NCBI GenBank assembly: GCA_003210755.1
Contig: QCUL01000007.1
Coordinates: 25,016 to 89,015 of the forward strand
Reading direction: 5' to 3'
DNA: 64,000 bases
Source of the DNA: Synechococcus sp. AG-679-C18
GTDB lineage: Bacteria > Cyanobacteriota > Cyanobacteriia > PCC-6307 > Cyanobiaceae
The notes beneath the pieces are model-generated. The model saw nothing but the letters and a program-made list of their open reading frames with translations. It did no database searches and was not told where the DNA came from. The translations under genes were made by a program, and so were the position numbers. Below are positions 37,498 to 47,702 of this stretch, piece by piece. Each line of letters opens with the position of its first letter. Positions within the stretch are counted from its first letter, which is position 1.

Positions 37498-38265
37498 ATG
37501 AGCGGCATGCCTGCTTTGAAAGCCGTGTTCTGGGATGTGGATGGCACCCTTGCAGACACCGAAATGGAAGGACATCGACCAGCCTTTAATCTCGCTTTTG
37601 CCGAGCAGGGTCTTAGTTGGACGTGGGATCCTGAGACGTACATGCGCTTGCTGAGCATTCCTGGCGGCAGTCTTCGAATGAAAACTTATGCACAGCAGCG
37701 TGGCGAATCATTGAGTGATGAGCAGTTGAACGAACTGCGCTCTTCAAAACAACGTCACTATCTTCAAAAAGTTGGTTCAGGAGGTGTTTGTCTAAGGCCA
37801 GGAGTTCTGAGACTTCTGAGAGAACTTCAGATTCGGACGATTGCTCAGTGGATTGTTACAAGTAGTGGAGCTTCTTCGGTGTCAGCGTTGTTGGAGAACA
37901 TGTTTCCTAATGGAGATCATCCATTTTCTGGCGTTCTAAGTGCTGATGATGTGATACAGCATAAACCTTATCCAGAGCCTTATTTGCGTGCTCTTCAACT
38001 CAGCAATACCAGTCCAGATAATGCTTTGGTTTTGGAGGATTCAGCTGCAGGCCTTCAATCAGCAAGCAATGCTGGGCTGCGATGTCTCCTGACGCCGTCT
38101 GCATGGGATCGAAAGGTTCGTCATTATCAAAATGAGGCTGTAGCGGTGATGGATCATTTAGGTAGCTCCAACAATCCTTGCAAAATTATCAAAGGCCCCC
38201 CTTGTGTGGATGGCTTTGTCACGCTGGAGTACTTGGAGATGCTTCTCGTCTTACCTGAACGATGA
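37498..38265 (+). CDS. CbbY-like HAD hydrolase
   Basis: The protein shows the haloacid dehalogenase motifs: FWDVDGTLADTE (motif I with two catalytic Asp), IVTSSGASS (motif II), KPYPEPYLRAL (motif III Lys) and VLEDSAAGLQSA (motif IV). The cap resembles CbbY/plant CbbY-like proteins, which dephosphorylate the Rubisco inhibitor xylulose-1,5-bisphosphate. That substrate is plausible for a photoautotroph but cannot be proved here. I start it at the ATG at 37498; the upstream extension is unconserved. It ends in an ATGA overlap with ycf20. Confidence 0.87.
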   Translation: MSGMPALKAVFWDVDGTLADTEMEGHRPAFNLAFAEQGLSWTWDPETYMRLLSIPGGSLRMKTYAQQRGESLSDEQLNELRSSKQRHYLQKVGSGGVCLRPGVLRLLRELQIRTIAQWIVTSSGASSVSALLENMFPNGDHPFSGVLSADDVIQHKPYPEPYLRALQLSNTSPDNALVLEDSAAGLQSASNAGLRCLLTPSAWDRKVRHYQNEAVAVMDHLGSSNNPCKIIKGPPCVDGFVTLEYLEMLLVLPER

Positions 38266-38597
38266 CGACACATCTCACCCGCTACGAACAAGTCCAACGC
38301 AAATTTGGTTTTCAGCTCACAAGAGCCTTGATGGGATCTTGGCGTCGGCGCAGTTTGGGTGTTCTTTCCTTACTTCTGGGGTTCATTCTTGGCAGTAACT
38401 TCACGATGTATTGGTATCAAGAAGTCGGCCAGCGCCCTGTGGTTGTGCTTTTCATGGTGGTGATTATTGAATTACTGGTGAGAGCAAGGACTTACGTGAG
38501 AAGCGAACCGTGGCCGCTTGGATGGCTGGCCATCGACAACATCCGCATTGGGGCGGTTTATGCCGTTGTCTTCGAGGCCTTTAAACTTGGATCTTGA
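38262..38597 (+). CDS. ycf20: Ycf20-like protein (DUF565)
   Basis: The 111-residue protein has two to three hydrophobic segments (LGVLSLLLGFILGSNFTMYW and VVVLFMVVIIELLVR) and ends WLAIDNIRIGAVYAVVFEAFKLGS, typical of Ycf20. Ycf20 is found in cyanobacteria and plastids; in Arabidopsis a homologue affects non-photochemical quenching, but the mechanism is unknown. It is coupled to the HAD gene upstream and overlaps the glycerate kinase gene by 38 bases. Confidence 0.87.
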   Translation: MTTHLTRYEQVQRKFGFQLTRALMGSWRRRSLGVLSLLLGFILGSNFTMYWYQEVGQRPVVVLFMVVIIELLVRARTYVRSEPWPLGWLAIDNIRIGAVYAVVFEAFKLGS

Positions 38598-39528
38598 AAC
38601 CACGCCAATTGCACCAAAGGGTTTGTCCTCGCTGTTAGAGGCTTTTGGATGGACTGATCCGGATGGTTGGTGGACCCACTGGCAGCATCGAGGTGGGTTT
38701 GAGATTGGTCGAGGCGTCTGGCCTTCTGATATCCAAGATGAATGGTTATTTGGTGTTGCTCTGCCGTTGCTATCGCAAGTTGAAACCCTTCTGGAGATGG
38801 GTGATCGTCAGTTGCTTGGCCTGAGTGCTCTTCCTGGATGTGGGAAAACGACCCTTTGCGATTGGCTCATTCATGTCAGTGAAGATTTCGGCTGGTCAGT
38901 CGCTTTCCTTTCAATCGATGATTTCTATTGGCCTGGTCAGGAGCTAGAGCGACGCATGGCTGGAAACCCTTGGGGTGTGCCTCGTGCCTTACCAGGAAGT
39001 CATGATTTGAAGTTGATGGCTGACGCGCTCGATCAGTGGAAGTTGACGGGAGAACTATTTGCTCCTCGTTTCAATAAGTCCTTACGTCAAGGCCGTGGAG
39101 ATCGCAGTGGTTGGGTTCGTTCTGAACCTGATCTCGTGATTTTGGAAGGGTGGTTTGTTGGAGTTGTTGTGCCCGACGGACAGCTATCTGTACAGAATTT
39201 TGATTCACTCCAGCTCACGAACGATGAACTGGCTTATCGGAAGGGACTCATTGAGATCTTGCCTAACTACGCCTCGATTTGGAATCGGGTGGACAAGCTT
39301 TGGCATCTAAGAGCAGAGGACGGCAGATCAAGCCGGCTTTGGAAGCGTCAGCAAATGGATACGCAGGAGCAGCAAACAGGAGTTCGTGTTCATCAAAGTG
39401 ATCTCACTTCTTTCGTCCGAATGATTGAAACTGCAATTCCCTCTGACTGGTTGCAGAACCTCAATCAATCTGATGTCGTGATTGATCTCACAAATCACCG
39501 AAGTGTTCGTGAGATCAATTTGAAATGA
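38560..39528 (+). CDS. glyK: D-glycerate 3-kinase
   Basis: The protein (322 residues from the ATG at 38560) has a P-loop, LSALPGCGKTTLCDWLI, then SIDDFYWPGQE, RALPGSHDL, and VILEGWFVG, the pattern of plant and cyanobacterial glycerate kinase. The enzyme phosphorylates D-glycerate to 3-phosphoglycerate, the last step of photorespiration. The start overlaps ycf20 by 38 bases. A TTG nearer the end of ycf20, giving LDLETTPIAPKG, is a reasonable alternative start. The gene converges with rpmF, leaving only 3 bases between stops. Confidence 0.87.
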   Translation: MPLSSRPLNLDLETTPIAPKGLSSLLEAFGWTDPDGWWTHWQHRGGFEIGRGVWPSDIQDEWLFGVALPLLSQVETLLEMGDRQLLGLSALPGCGKTTLCDWLIHVSEDFGWSVAFLSIDDFYWPGQELERRMAGNPWGVPRALPGSHDLKLMADALDQWKLTGELFAPRFNKSLRQGRGDRSGWVRSEPDLVILEGWFVGVVVPDGQLSVQNFDSLQLTNDELAYRKGLIEILPNYASIWNRVDKLWHLRAEDGRSSRLWKRQQMDTQEQQTGVRVHQSDLTSFVRMIETAIPSDWLQNLNQSDVVIDLTNHRSVREINLK

Positions 39529-39531
39529 ATA

Positions 39532-39708
39532 TCAGCTTTCGCTGTCATCAGCTTCATCAACTGGGTACACGAAGCCTTGAGCACGACCACTCAATACAGA
39601 CTTGCCGATGGACATTGCCCGTTGAGCAGCGGTGGCTGCTTTTGCTTTCCAAACAGCGTGACGTTGATTGCGCTTGCTCTTAGAGGTTTTCTTCTTCGGT
39701 ACAGCCAT
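39532..39708 (-). CDS. rpmF: 50S ribosomal protein L32
   Basis: The 58-residue protein starts [20 protein letters not shown], the signature of L32, and ends with an acidic tail common in cyanobacteria. There is no CxxC zinc motif. Start is the ATG at 39708. It is transcribed away from ftsH, with about 150 bases between starts. Confidence 0.95.
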   Translation of the reverse strand: MAVPKKKTSKSKRNQRHAVWKAKAATAAQRAMSIGKSVLSGRAQGFVYPVDEADDSES

Positions 39709-39861
39709 TGCAGCCGGATCTCTTCCAAACACCCATTTTCCACTTTCGAGAGTCCGCTCGTCAAATCGCTACTGTTAATAGATCGCAGGAACGGTGTGAG
39801 TTCAGGTCCGGAAGATCGGGAAATCATCCTCTCTCAGGCATCTGAGAGCGATTCAAAGGAT

Positions 39862-41661
39862 ATGCCCACCAGCCCTTTTGCACGGTTCAAATCAGATCCA
39901 CCGCCGAGTTACAGCGAGTTATTGACTCAAATTTCTGCTGGAAAAGTCAAAGACTTGCAGTTGGTTCCCGGCCGTCGCGAGGTGATTGTTGAGTACGACG
40001 ACGGTCGTAAGGCAACGGTTCCAACTTTGGCGAATGATCAGATGATTTTGCGAACGGCAGAATCTGCTGGCGTACCTCTGACGGTAAAAGATGTTCGTCA
40101 AGAACAAGCCTTGGCTGGTTTGGCAGGCAATCTTGCTCTGATCGCTTTAATCGTCATTGGGCTCTCCTTCCTTCTTCGCCGCTCTGCCCAGGTTGCAAAT
40201 AAGGCCATGGGATTTGGACGAACCAAAGCTCGGATACGCCCTGAGGACGAAATTACAGTCCGGTTTGAGGATGTTGCAGGAATCAGCGAAGCAAAGGAAG
40301 AACTCCAAGAAGTTGTCACCTTTCTCAAACAGCCAGAGAGCTTCATTCGCCTCGGAGCTCGGATCCCTAGGGGTGTCCTTTTGGTTGGGCCGCCTGGAAC
40401 TGGAAAAACACTTCTTGCCAAGGCCATTGCTGGGGAGGCAGGAGTGCCTTTCTTCTCAATTGCAGCTTCAGAGTTTGTTGAACTTTTTGTTGGCGTAGGT
40501 GCCAGTCGCGTCCGAGACTTATTTCGTAAGGCCAAAGAAAAATCTCCATGCATCATTTTCATCGATGAAATCGATGCGGTTGGTCGTCAACGGGGAGCAG
40601 GAATTGGTGGCGGTAATGATGAGCGCGAGCAGACCCTGAACCAACTGCTCACTGAAATGGATGGTTTTGCAGATAATTCTGGCGTGATCCTCCTCGCAGC
40701 TACAAATAGAGCTGACGTATTGGACACTGCCTTGATGCGTCCAGGTCGTTTCGACCGGCGTATTCATGTTGATCTCCCTGACCGTAAAGGTCGTGAAGCG
40801 ATTCTCTCTGTACATGCCCGCAGTAGGCCTCTTTCAGATGACGTGTCTTTGGGCGATTGGGCACAACGGACACCAGGTTTTTCTGGTGCAGACCTGGCCA
40901 ATCTCATCAATGAAGCGGCTATCCTCACAGCCCGAAACGAACGCTCTTTTGTGGGTAGTTCGGAAATAGAAGCAGCCCTGGAACGCATCACCATGGGTTT
41001 ATCGGCGTCTCCACTCCAAGACAGCGCAAAAAAGCGTTTAATCGCCTATCACGAAATTGGTCATGCACTGGTTGCTGCCCATACTCCTCATGCCGATCCA
41101 GTCGACAAGGTCACATTGCTTCCACGTAGCGGCGGAGTTGGTGGTTTTACCCGTTTCTTTCCTGATGAGGAAGTGATTGATTCTGGTCTTGTCAGCAAGG
41201 CTTATCTGAGAGCCCGTCTTGTCATGGCTCTTGGTGGAAGGGCAGCCGAAATCGTGGTTTTTGGGCCAGGTGAGATCACACAAGGTGCGAGTGGAGACCT
41301 CCAACTGGTGTCTCAACTTGCAAGAGAAATGGTGACTCGCTTTGGTTTCTCTTCACTGGGCCCAGTTGCACTAGAAGGCGGAGATCAGGAAGTTTTTCTT
41401 GGTAGAGATCTAGTTCATACCCGTCCTTCTTACGCTGAAAGCACTGGTAAAGCGATTGATCTTTGCGTACGCCAATTGGCTACACAAGCTCTTCAAGAGG
41501 CCATCAGTTTGTTAGAACCGCGGAGAGAAGTGATGGATCTTCTTGTTGAAGCATTAATTGCTGAGGAGACGTTGACTAGTGAGCATTTTTATGATTTAGC
41601 CGGTCTAGGGGCTTCCTCTAAAAATTCATCGTCTTTGACAAAAGGGCCCGTTAAGACTTGA
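39862..41661 (+). CDS. ftsH: ATP-dependent zinc metalloprotease FtsH
   Basis: The 599-residue protein has Walker [11 protein letters not shown], Walker [16 protein letters not shown], the second region of homology ([12 protein letters not shown]) and the protease site HEIGHAL near residue 397. FtsH degrades damaged membrane proteins, notably D1 in photosystem II repair. Usual FtsH proteins have two N-terminal helices around a lumenal domain. Here that domain ([14 protein letters not shown]) is followed by a helix ([15 protein letters not shown]), but no first helix precedes it from this start. The upstream in-frame sequence to 39577 overlaps rpmF in antisense and offers no clear helix. Confidence 0.93.
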   Translation: MPTSPFARFKSDPPPSYSELLTQISAGKVKDLQLVPGRREVIVEYDDGRKATVPTLANDQMILRTAESAGVPLTVKDVRQEQALAGLAGNLALIALIVIGLSFLLRRSAQVANKAMGFGRTKARIRPEDEITVRFEDVAGISEAKEELQEVVTFLKQPESFIRLGARIPRGVLLVGPPGTGKTLLAKAIAGEAGVPFFSIAASEFVELFVGVGASRVRDLFRKAKEKSPCIIFIDEIDAVGRQRGAGIGGGNDEREQTLNQLLTEMDGFADNSGVILLAATNRADVLDTALMRPGRFDRRIHVDLPDRKGREAILSVHARSRPLSDDVSLGDWAQRTPGFSGADLANLINEAAILTARNERSFVGSSEIEAALERITMGLSASPLQDSAKKRLIAYHEIGHALVAAHTPHADPVDKVTLLPRSGGVGGFTRFFPDEEVIDSGLVSKAYLRARLVMALGGRAAEIVVFGPGEITQGASGDLQLVSQLAREMVTRFGFSSLGPVALEGGDQEVFLGRDLVHTRPSYAESTGKAIDLCVRQLATQALQEAISLLEPRREVMDLLVEALIAEETLTSEHFYDLAGLGASSKNSSSLTKGPVKT

Positions 41662-44495
41662 TTCGCTCCAGTTTGTTATCGCAGACCATACGGTTCACTA
41701 CCCGGTTCGGGGTCTTGTTGATTCCGTTGATCTGGATACTTTCAAGGTTACAGGTTGAGTGGTTTTGGTTTGCTCAATTTGAACTCGGTTCTGTTTACGG
41801 CAAACGCTTATTTCTTCAACTAGCGGGAGGACTTATTGCCCTTCTATTTGTAGGTTGTTGCGCACTTTGGCGTCAGTCTTGGCTTCTTCCTGACGCATCT
41901 GAAGAGAAGCCAAGGAGCCCAGTTCTGAATGGATATCGATATGGGTTTTGCCTACTGTTATGCCTTTTGGTATTGCTTTCAGTTTTAGCTGTTGATACGA
42001 GATTGGCTTGGCTGGCCTGGAACGATCCATTCTCACTTACTTATTGGTGGAGTCTTCCGTTTCAGACAGGTTGGCCCCTGCTGAGTGTCTCGATACTGGT
42101 GCTGACTCTTATTACTTTCGGCCTCACGCGCAGTCGTCGTTTGGGCCTTGCCCAACTTTATGGAAGTGTCTGTATTTGCTTGATCGTTGCGCGTAGCTGG
42201 GGACTCTGGAGTCTTGCTATTGCGATTCCTGATATGGGACGCACGGAACCGATGCTCGGATCCGATGTCAGCTTTGGTCTTGGTCGCTTTTCAGCGATCG
42301 CATTTGCCCTCGAATTGATTCTGTTACAGCTTCTCCTCACCTTAAGTACTGCGCTTTGGAGTCGATTAACACGCTCAAATTGTCTCTCTGATTGGGTTTT
42401 TCCCGGATTGAGTGTGCGACAGCGTCATGGTCTGAGGCCAGGCTTTGCTTCAGTTTTAGTTACCTGTTCAGGTCTGATGTGGCTTTCAAGGCACCAATTG
42501 CTTTGGACTCAAAACGGAATCGTGGCAGGTGCTGGTTGGCTTGATGTTCATTTGCTGCTTCCTCTGCGATCTCTCACCGCTCTTGCCCTTTTTGTGTTGG
42601 CGATTGTTATTTTGCCATCACCGTTTTCTAGTCTTCGGCGACGTCAATTACGATTAATCTTTTCCTTAATTGCATTTTTGTCTTTTGGATTAGAACTGTT
42701 TATGTTTCCTTTGATGAATTGGCTTGTGGTGCGTCCTCGGGAGTTACAGCTCGAGCGACCTTTCATTAGCCGAGCGATTGAAGCAACACGCCATGCATAC
42801 CAATTGGATGGAATTACGACTAGAAGAATTAATCCTTCCCCTCGATTAAGCCCAATAGATCTAAAAGAAGGTGCCAGTACTTTACGAAATATTAGATTGT
42901 GGGATAGTCAACCTCTTCTTGCTACCAATCGACAGCTTCAGCAACTCAGGGTTTATTATCGCTTTAGCAATGCAGCTGTGGATCGCTATCAGTTGCGCTC
43001 AGATTTACTTGAACGCCAACAAGTTATTGTTGCGGCACGAGAATTAGACCAAACGACATTACCAAAGCGTTATCGCACCTGGCAAAATAGGCACTTCGTC
43101 TTTACTCACGGTTTTGGGTTTACTTTAAGTCCGGTAAATACAAGCGCTCCCGATGGACTTCCTGATTATTTTATTAGTGATTTAGGGCGTTCGACACGAA
43201 TTGATGGTAATGAATCTCTTGGAATTAGCAGAGACGATGTTAAGAAAAAAGTACCCATCGGTAGAGCTGCTCTTTACTTTGGTGTTCTTCCATCACCTTA
43301 TGCAGTAGCTCCAACTCAGATCGAAGAATTTAATTATCCTGAGGGTGATCAAAATACTTATAATTACTATTCTGGCCGAGCTGGAGTTCCTTTAAAGACA
43401 TTATCGCAGCGAATCGCTGCAGCGGTATATATTCGTGATCCTAGATTGCTGAATACAGGGGTATTGAATAGTGATTCACGCTTGTTGCTTCGCAGGGATG
43501 TTAAAAAGCGAGTAAAAGCTCTAGCACCATTTCTGCAACTAAAGGGTGAACCTTATCTTGTTTCGGTTCCAATGCAGCCTGATAAAGACTTTTATCAGGA
43601 AGAGCAACATCAGTATTGGATTGTTGATGCATACACCAGCTCCAACACTTATCCCTATTCATCAACTCTCTCAAATGGGGAAGAATTGCGTTACGTTCGT
43701 AATTCCGTGAAAGCGATTGTAGATGCTTATAATGGAACTGTTCAACTTTATATAAGTGAAGCTAAAGATCCAATTATTCGTGGCTGGCAAACAATTTTTC
43801 CTGAATTATTCCAGCCTTTGGAAACTATGCCGGTCTCTTTGCGCCAGCATCTAATGGTGCCTAGCGCTTTGTTTGAATTGCAAGTGGAACAATTACTTCG
43901 TTATCATGTTACTGATCCAAGAATTTTTTATAGCGGAGATGATGTTTGGGAGGTACCTAAAGAGCTCTATGGAAAGACACAAATCCCTGTAGCTCCTTAT
44001 CATATTACTGCGCAAGTAAAGCCAAGCTTTGACTCTGAATTTTTATTATTGCAACCGCTCACACCACTTGCACGTCCAAACCTCTCAGGTTGGTTAGCCG
44101 CCAGGAATGACGGTGAACACTATGGAGAATTAATACTGTTGCGGTTTCCTAGTGATGTTCCAATTTTTGGTCCTGAGCAGATTCAGGCCTTAATCAATCA
44201 AAATCCCTCTATTAGTCAACAGTTCGGCCTTTGGGATCGTGCTGGTTCTCAAGTTGTACAAGGCAATCTTTTAGTTGTACCTCTTGGTAATTCCCTACTG
44301 TATGTAGAGCCTATTTACCTTAGAGCTCGTCGTGGAGGGCTGCCGACTCTCACCCGCGTCGTTGTAAGCGATGGAAGTCGTGTTGCAATGGCAAAGGATT
44401 TACGTACTGGTCTTGATGCCCTTGTTCAAGGGAGTGCATCTAAAGATGTCGTTGTTCAGGAGCTTGATCAAGCTCCTAATGAAGCTCCGCAATAA
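41658..44495 (+). CDS. UPF0182 family large membrane protein
   Basis: The 945-residue protein has about seven membrane helices in the first 350 residues, then a large extracytoplasmic domain with [39 protein letters not shown] and [16 protein letters not shown]. These are hallmark segments of UPF0182. The family is widespread in actinobacteria and cyanobacteria and has no established function. Its TTG start overlaps the ftsH stop codon (TTGA), so the two are translationally coupled. The short C-terminal tail is acidic and rich in Gln. Confidence 0.88.
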   Translation: MIRSSLLSQTIRFTTRFGVLLIPLIWILSRLQVEWFWFAQFELGSVYGKRLFLQLAGGLIALLFVGCCALWRQSWLLPDASEEKPRSPVLNGYRYGFCLLLCLLVLLSVLAVDTRLAWLAWNDPFSLTYWWSLPFQTGWPLLSVSILVLTLITFGLTRSRRLGLAQLYGSVCICLIVARSWGLWSLAIAIPDMGRTEPMLGSDVSFGLGRFSAIAFALELILLQLLLTLSTALWSRLTRSNCLSDWVFPGLSVRQRHGLRPGFASVLVTCSGLMWLSRHQLLWTQNGIVAGAGWLDVHLLLPLRSLTALALFVLAIVILPSPFSSLRRRQLRLIFSLIAFLSFGLELFMFPLMNWLVVRPRELQLERPFISRAIEATRHAYQLDGITTRRINPSPRLSPIDLKEGASTLRNIRLWDSQPLLATNRQLQQLRVYYRFSNAAVDRYQLRSDLLERQQVIVAARELDQTTLPKRYRTWQNRHFVFTHGFGFTLSPVNTSAPDGLPDYFISDLGRSTRIDGNESLGISRDDVKKKVPIGRAALYFGVLPSPYAVAPTQIEEFNYPEGDQNTYNYYSGRAGVPLKTLSQRIAAAVYIRDPRLLNTGVLNSDSRLLLRRDVKKRVKALAPFLQLKGEPYLVSVPMQPDKDFYQEEQHQYWIVDAYTSSNTYPYSSTLSNGEELRYVRNSVKAIVDAYNGTVQLYISEAKDPIIRGWQTIFPELFQPLETMPVSLRQHLMVPSALFELQVEQLLRYHVTDPRIFYSGDDVWEVPKELYGKTQIPVAPYHITAQVKPSFDSEFLLLQPLTPLARPNLSGWLAARNDGEHYGELILLRFPSDVPIFGPEQIQALINQNPSISQQFGLWDRAGSQVVQGNLLVVPLGNSLLYVEPIYLRARRGGLPTLTRVVVSDGSRVAMAKDLRTGLDALVQGSASKDVVVQELDQAPNEAPQ

Positions 44496-44618
44496 TACAT
44501 TCGGTATTCATCCATGAATAACAGATAATATTGCCTGTACCTGAGAGGCTCATTCTATCTTTAAATTTTGGCTGAAGGGTTTTACAGAGCTTTCAGAATG
44601 GAAATTTAGAATTTAGGA

Positions 44619-44647
44619 ATAAAAAAGCAGGGGAGTCAAGCCTGCTT
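44619..44647 (-). terminator. Rho-independent terminator, minus strand
   Basis: AAGCAGG (44625-44631) pairs with CCTGCTT (44641-44647) around nine bases. On the minus strand the stem is followed by a run of six T residues (the plus strand reads AAAAAAG before it), so it terminates leftward transcription. No minus-strand protein gene lies within 740 bases upstream, so the transcript it ends is unknown. On the plus strand only CTTCTATCTG follows, a poor tract for terminating UPF0182. Confidence 0.7.
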
Positions 44648-45343
44648 CTATCTGATTGTGTGGAGCCTTATCAACATATTTTCATTTCAAAGAACAAATT
44701 TAGAGTTAGCTTATAAATATCTGAGAAAAAAATGAGAATGCAACTGTTTGGGTAGTGTTTAATATCAGTTGGTCAAAAAGAAGTTCAGCCACTATTATTC
44801 TTTATAACTTTCAAATCATCATGTCCTTCGCCATGGAAATAGAAAATCGAGCAATAGAAGGTGTCTTGTTTTAGGACATGATAGAGGCCCTAAAAGTTTT
44901 GTATTTTGAAGAATTTTTGATTTAAAATTTTTTTTGCCAACCATCGAAATGTCAATGAGTGAAACTTAATCTTTTTTGCTCCTTGTATGAAAAGAAGTAT
45001 ATTCTACTTTTAGGAACTATTCTAATTCGAACTACTTCAATCGGAACTCAGCGAATATTTATTAACATAATATCAATTTACAACTCCCCGGTCGATGGTT
45101 TTCTCTGAATTGAATATTTAAATTAATCTAGAGTGATTTTTTCTGCTGACTCAAAAAGTGTCTTTCCATTCGAATTTCGTACGGAAGTTTCACTGACGCT
45201 GATTGATCAAAACAGTTACCGAAGAATGGAATCGATAGCAATCTGTTTCTCAGATTCCATAAAGATAGAGTTAGAAGCTCAATTTTGAGCAATGTCGGAG
45301 ACATTTAAAATTGTTTCGCACACAAGACATCTAACTAAGTTAT

Positions 45344-45371
45344 CCCCTGTTCAAACTGGTAATTACAGGGG
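45344..45371 (-). terminator. hairpin downstream of the peroxiredoxin gene
   Basis: CCCCTGT (45344-45350) pairs perfectly with ACAGGGG (45365-45371) around a 14-base loop, starting 16 bases after the peroxiredoxin stop codon. The following minus-strand sequence (ATAACTTAG) has few T residues, so it may slow or process transcripts rather than end them efficiently. Confidence 0.55.
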
Positions 45372-45386
45372 AACGATGACTTGTCT

Positions 45387-45989
45387 TTAGCCGATGGCAG
45401 CAAAAAACTCTTTGCTACCCTTGGGATCAGGTTTCATAGTTTTCTCTCCGGGTGTCCAGTTCGCTGGGCAAACTTCATCTGGATTGGACTGTACGTATTG
45501 AAATGCCTGAAGTACCCGCAGAGTTTCATCAACATTTCGCCCAACAGGCAGGTTGTTGATGGTGGAATGCATAATTACACCCTCGGGATCGATAATGAAT
45601 AAGCCACGAAGTGCAACTCCTTCTCCTTCATCCAAGACGTTATAGGCAGTTGATATTTCTTTTTTCAGATCAGAAACTAATGGGTAATTGATATCACCAA
45701 TCCCACCCTGATTACGCTCAGTTTGTATCCATGCCAAGTGGCTGAATTGACTATCTACTGAGATACCAAGTACTTCTGTGTTTTTGCTTGAAAAGTCTGG
45801 ATAGCGATCGCTAAACGCAGTTATTTCTGTTGGGCAAACGAAAGTGAAATCCAGTGGATAGAAAAAGAGCACAACGTATTTGCCTCGATACTGAGACAAA
45901 CTAATATCTTTGAATTCCTGATCTACTACAGCGGTAGCTGTGAAATCAGGGGCCTGTTGACCCACGCGCAGGCAACCGTTGTCGGTCAT
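45387..45989 (-). CDS. typical 2-Cys peroxiredoxin
   Basis: The 200-residue protein has the peroxidatic cysteine in [20 protein letters not shown] (about Cys52) and the resolving cysteine in [11 protein letters not shown] (about Cys174), followed by the [16 protein letters not shown] tail. It reduces hydrogen peroxide and alkyl peroxides with thioredoxin. The GGIG and C-terminal YF-type elements linked to sensitivity to over-oxidation appear in part ([10 protein letters not shown]). It matches the plastid/cyanobacterial 2-Cys class. It stands alone between long spacers. Confidence 0.95.
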   Translation of the reverse strand: MTDNGCLRVGQQAPDFTATAVVDQEFKDISLSQYRGKYVVLFFYPLDFTFVCPTEITAFSDRYPDFSSKNTEVLGISVDSQFSHLAWIQTERNQGGIGDINYPLVSDLKKEISTAYNVLDEGEGVALRGLFIIDPEGVIMHSTINNLPVGRNVDETLRVLQAFQYVQSNPDEVCPANWTPGEKTMKPDPKGSKEFFAAIG

Positions 45990-46150
45990 GATATGAGGGC
46001 GATGGTTATGTGACGGAAGTTAGAAACCAGACTCAATCCGAAGTTGGTTCAATGTCTAGTTACATCACTTAATTTATCATGTTAATGCCCCTCACTGATG
46101 AATCTCGAATTCCTAGGCTTGATTCACTGATAAAATTCTAAAATAAGCTT

Positions 46151-46444
46151 ATGAATGTTCTACCAATGTCTTGGGATCAGGCTTTGTTGCGTAAATTCAG
46201 CAGTACAGGCCATTTTCGACTGTTGAATCAAGTTCGTAGTGAACTCAAAAGTCAGCCTCTTAATAGGGACGCCGAGACAGGGAAACTCCTGCTCCAAGCA
46301 AGGCCTCACCATGGACAGTCAGTACGGCAACAGCGACGACCAAATCCAGTTCCTGAAGATCAACCAATTTTATCTATAGAAGAAACAATCAAAGACACGC
46401 CAAAATCATTTCGCGAGCGTCTTAATGCAATTGACATGAGATGA
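46151..46444 (+). CDS. conserved hypothetical protein of picocyanobacteria
   Basis: The 97-residue protein begins with WDQALLRKFSSTGHFRLLNQ, a helical segment that I believe recurs in marine picocyanobacteria. A Gln/Arg/Pro-rich middle follows, and a short helical end (PKSFRERLNAIDMR). It has no cysteines, membrane segments or known domain. A second ATG at 46166 is an equally possible start. It is followed by a tRNA gene on the other strand. Confidence 0.6.
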   Translation: MNVLPMSWDQALLRKFSSTGHFRLLNQVRSELKSQPLNRDAETGKLLLQARPHHGQSVRQQRRPNPVPEDQPILSIEETIKDTPKSFRERLNAIDMR

Positions 46445-46483
46445 AGAAGTCAATGTAAATGACAACAAAATAAATGTTCGAAT

Positions 46484-46556
46484 GGCTCGGGGGAGACTTG
46501 AACTCCCGACCTTGGGGTTATGAATCCCACGCTCTAACCGGCTGAGCTACCGAGCC
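46484..46556 (-). tRNA. tRNA-Met (anticodon CAT)
   Basis: The 73-base gene folds into a full cloverleaf. Acceptor GGCTCGG/CCGAGCC, D arm GCTC-AGCCGGTTA-GAGC, anticodon loop TTCATAA, variable AGGTC, and T arm GGGAG-TTCAAGT-CTCCC are all present. The anticodon is CAT. The acceptor and D-arm sequence resemble elongator methionine tRNA rather than the initiator or the lysidine isoleucine type. The anticodon stem has an A-C mismatch next to the loop. The 3' CCA is not encoded. Confidence 0.93.
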
Positions 46557-46591
46557 TTAACTCAATTATTTTAAACGATCACCAGAACAAC

Positions 46592-47593
46592 TCAGGCGCG
46601 GCCACGAGCTGGAAGCTTTGCCATTGGATCTAAAGCGGATCCTCCTCGTTGTCGGATTTCAAAATGAAGATGAGGACCAGTACTTCGTCCAGTACTACCC
46701 ATGAGTGAGATTTTTGTACCTTGGGGAATCAGCTGTCCCTTTCGAACTAATAACCGACTGTTGTGGGCGTAGCGAGTGGATGAACCATCGGAATGGGCTA
46801 ATTCCACCAAGTAGCCGTATCCACTGCTCCAACCAGAAAATTTCACAACACCGTCTCTAGAGGCCACGATTGGGGTTCCAACGTTATTGGCAATATCAAT
46901 TCCTTTATGCATCCGTCCCCAACGCCAACCAAAGCCTGAGGTAAACACACCCTTTGCAGGCCACATAAAATTTTGATTACCAATCGAATCAAGGTCAGCT
47001 CCAGGTAATTCGGGGAGTGATGGCCAACTAGCTCCTCCTGAACGGGTTGGACGGATCGCTAAGAGTGCTCGAGGAGAGGCTTTGGCAACGCGTACTTCAC
47101 TTCCTACAACAAGTTTGGCCAGGTTTAATCCGGGGTTCAGGGTTTTGAGTTCGCTCAAACTGACGCCTTGATCGCGTGAAAAGCTATTCAGTGATTGATT
47201 CGGTTTGATACGAACAATCTCTTTTGGTAGCGCAGGAGGTTGGAGTGGAGCCGATTTGAGGATTTTTTTTGAATCCAGACGCCGAGAGCCTTTGAGCTTT
47301 TGCTCAGTTTCTGCGGGCAAGGCGATCCAGATTCCTGCCTGAAGCTGCTCTGAGGCAGATTGATCATTAAGAGCGGTTAAGTCCTTCGAGGAGAGGCCAA
47401 GGTCTGCAGCTATATCTTGAAGTGTGCTCTTAGAAGAAATCTTGACCCAAAATTGAGACTGGGTGGCTGGTGCAGACGCCAAGAGAAATGGCTCGTGTGC
47501 ATGGTCTGAATCAGCAATACCTGGATGCTGAGAAAAAACAGATAAAGACGTTCCTGAGACGAGTGCCGTAACTAGAACGAGAAGTGGCTTCAT
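46592..47593 (-). CDS. secreted M23 peptidase with two LysM domains
   Basis: A signal peptide (KPLLVLVTALVSGTSLSVFSQ) precedes two LysM-type cell-wall-binding repeats (LQDIAADLGLSSKDLTALND and LNSFSRDQGVSLSELKTLNP). A C-terminal lysostaphin-type domain carries HKGIDIAN, RYAHNSRL and GPHLHFEIR, the zinc and catalytic histidines and Asp of M23. Such proteins cleave peptidoglycan cross-links or, if inactive, regulate amidases during division; the zinc ligands are intact here. Length is 333 residues. It lies immediately after the tRNA gene on the same strand. Confidence 0.9.
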   Translation of the reverse strand: MKPLLVLVTALVSGTSLSVFSQHPGIADSDHAHEPFLLASAPATQSQFWVKISSKSTLQDIAADLGLSSKDLTALNDQSASEQLQAGIWIALPAETEQKLKGSRRLDSKKILKSAPLQPPALPKEIVRIKPNQSLNSFSRDQGVSLSELKTLNPGLNLAKLVVGSEVRVAKASPRALLAIRPTRSGGASWPSLPELPGADLDSIGNQNFMWPAKGVFTSGFGWRWGRMHKGIDIANNVGTPIVASRDGVVKFSGWSSGYGYLVELAHSDGSSTRYAHNSRLLVRKGQLIPQGTKISLMGSTGRSTGPHLHFEIRQRGGSALDPMAKLPARGRA

Positions 47594-47702
47594 CTGAATC
47601 AGCGATAGGGACTGCCCCTAGAGAAGCCGCCACAACTCAGGAACGGGCTGAAAGTAGCGGGTGTGGATCGTTAGCGCAAGTGCTTAGGTGTCAGCTTGGC
47701 AA

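Larger units (their letters stand above)
44496..45386. other. 891-base intergenic region between UPF0182 and the peroxiredoxin gene
   Basis: No protein gene is visible on either strand. The region holds a minus-strand terminator at 44619-44647 and a hairpin close to the peroxiredoxin stop codon. The distance between those two (about 700 bases on the minus strand) leaves room for an unannotated RNA. The rest is AT-rich without other strong structures. Confidence 0.55.

Noticed and set aside
39577..39861. N-terminal extension of FtsH
   Set aside because: These 95 codons are antisense to rpmF, contain no membrane helix and no conserved sequence, so the ATG at 39862 was preferred.
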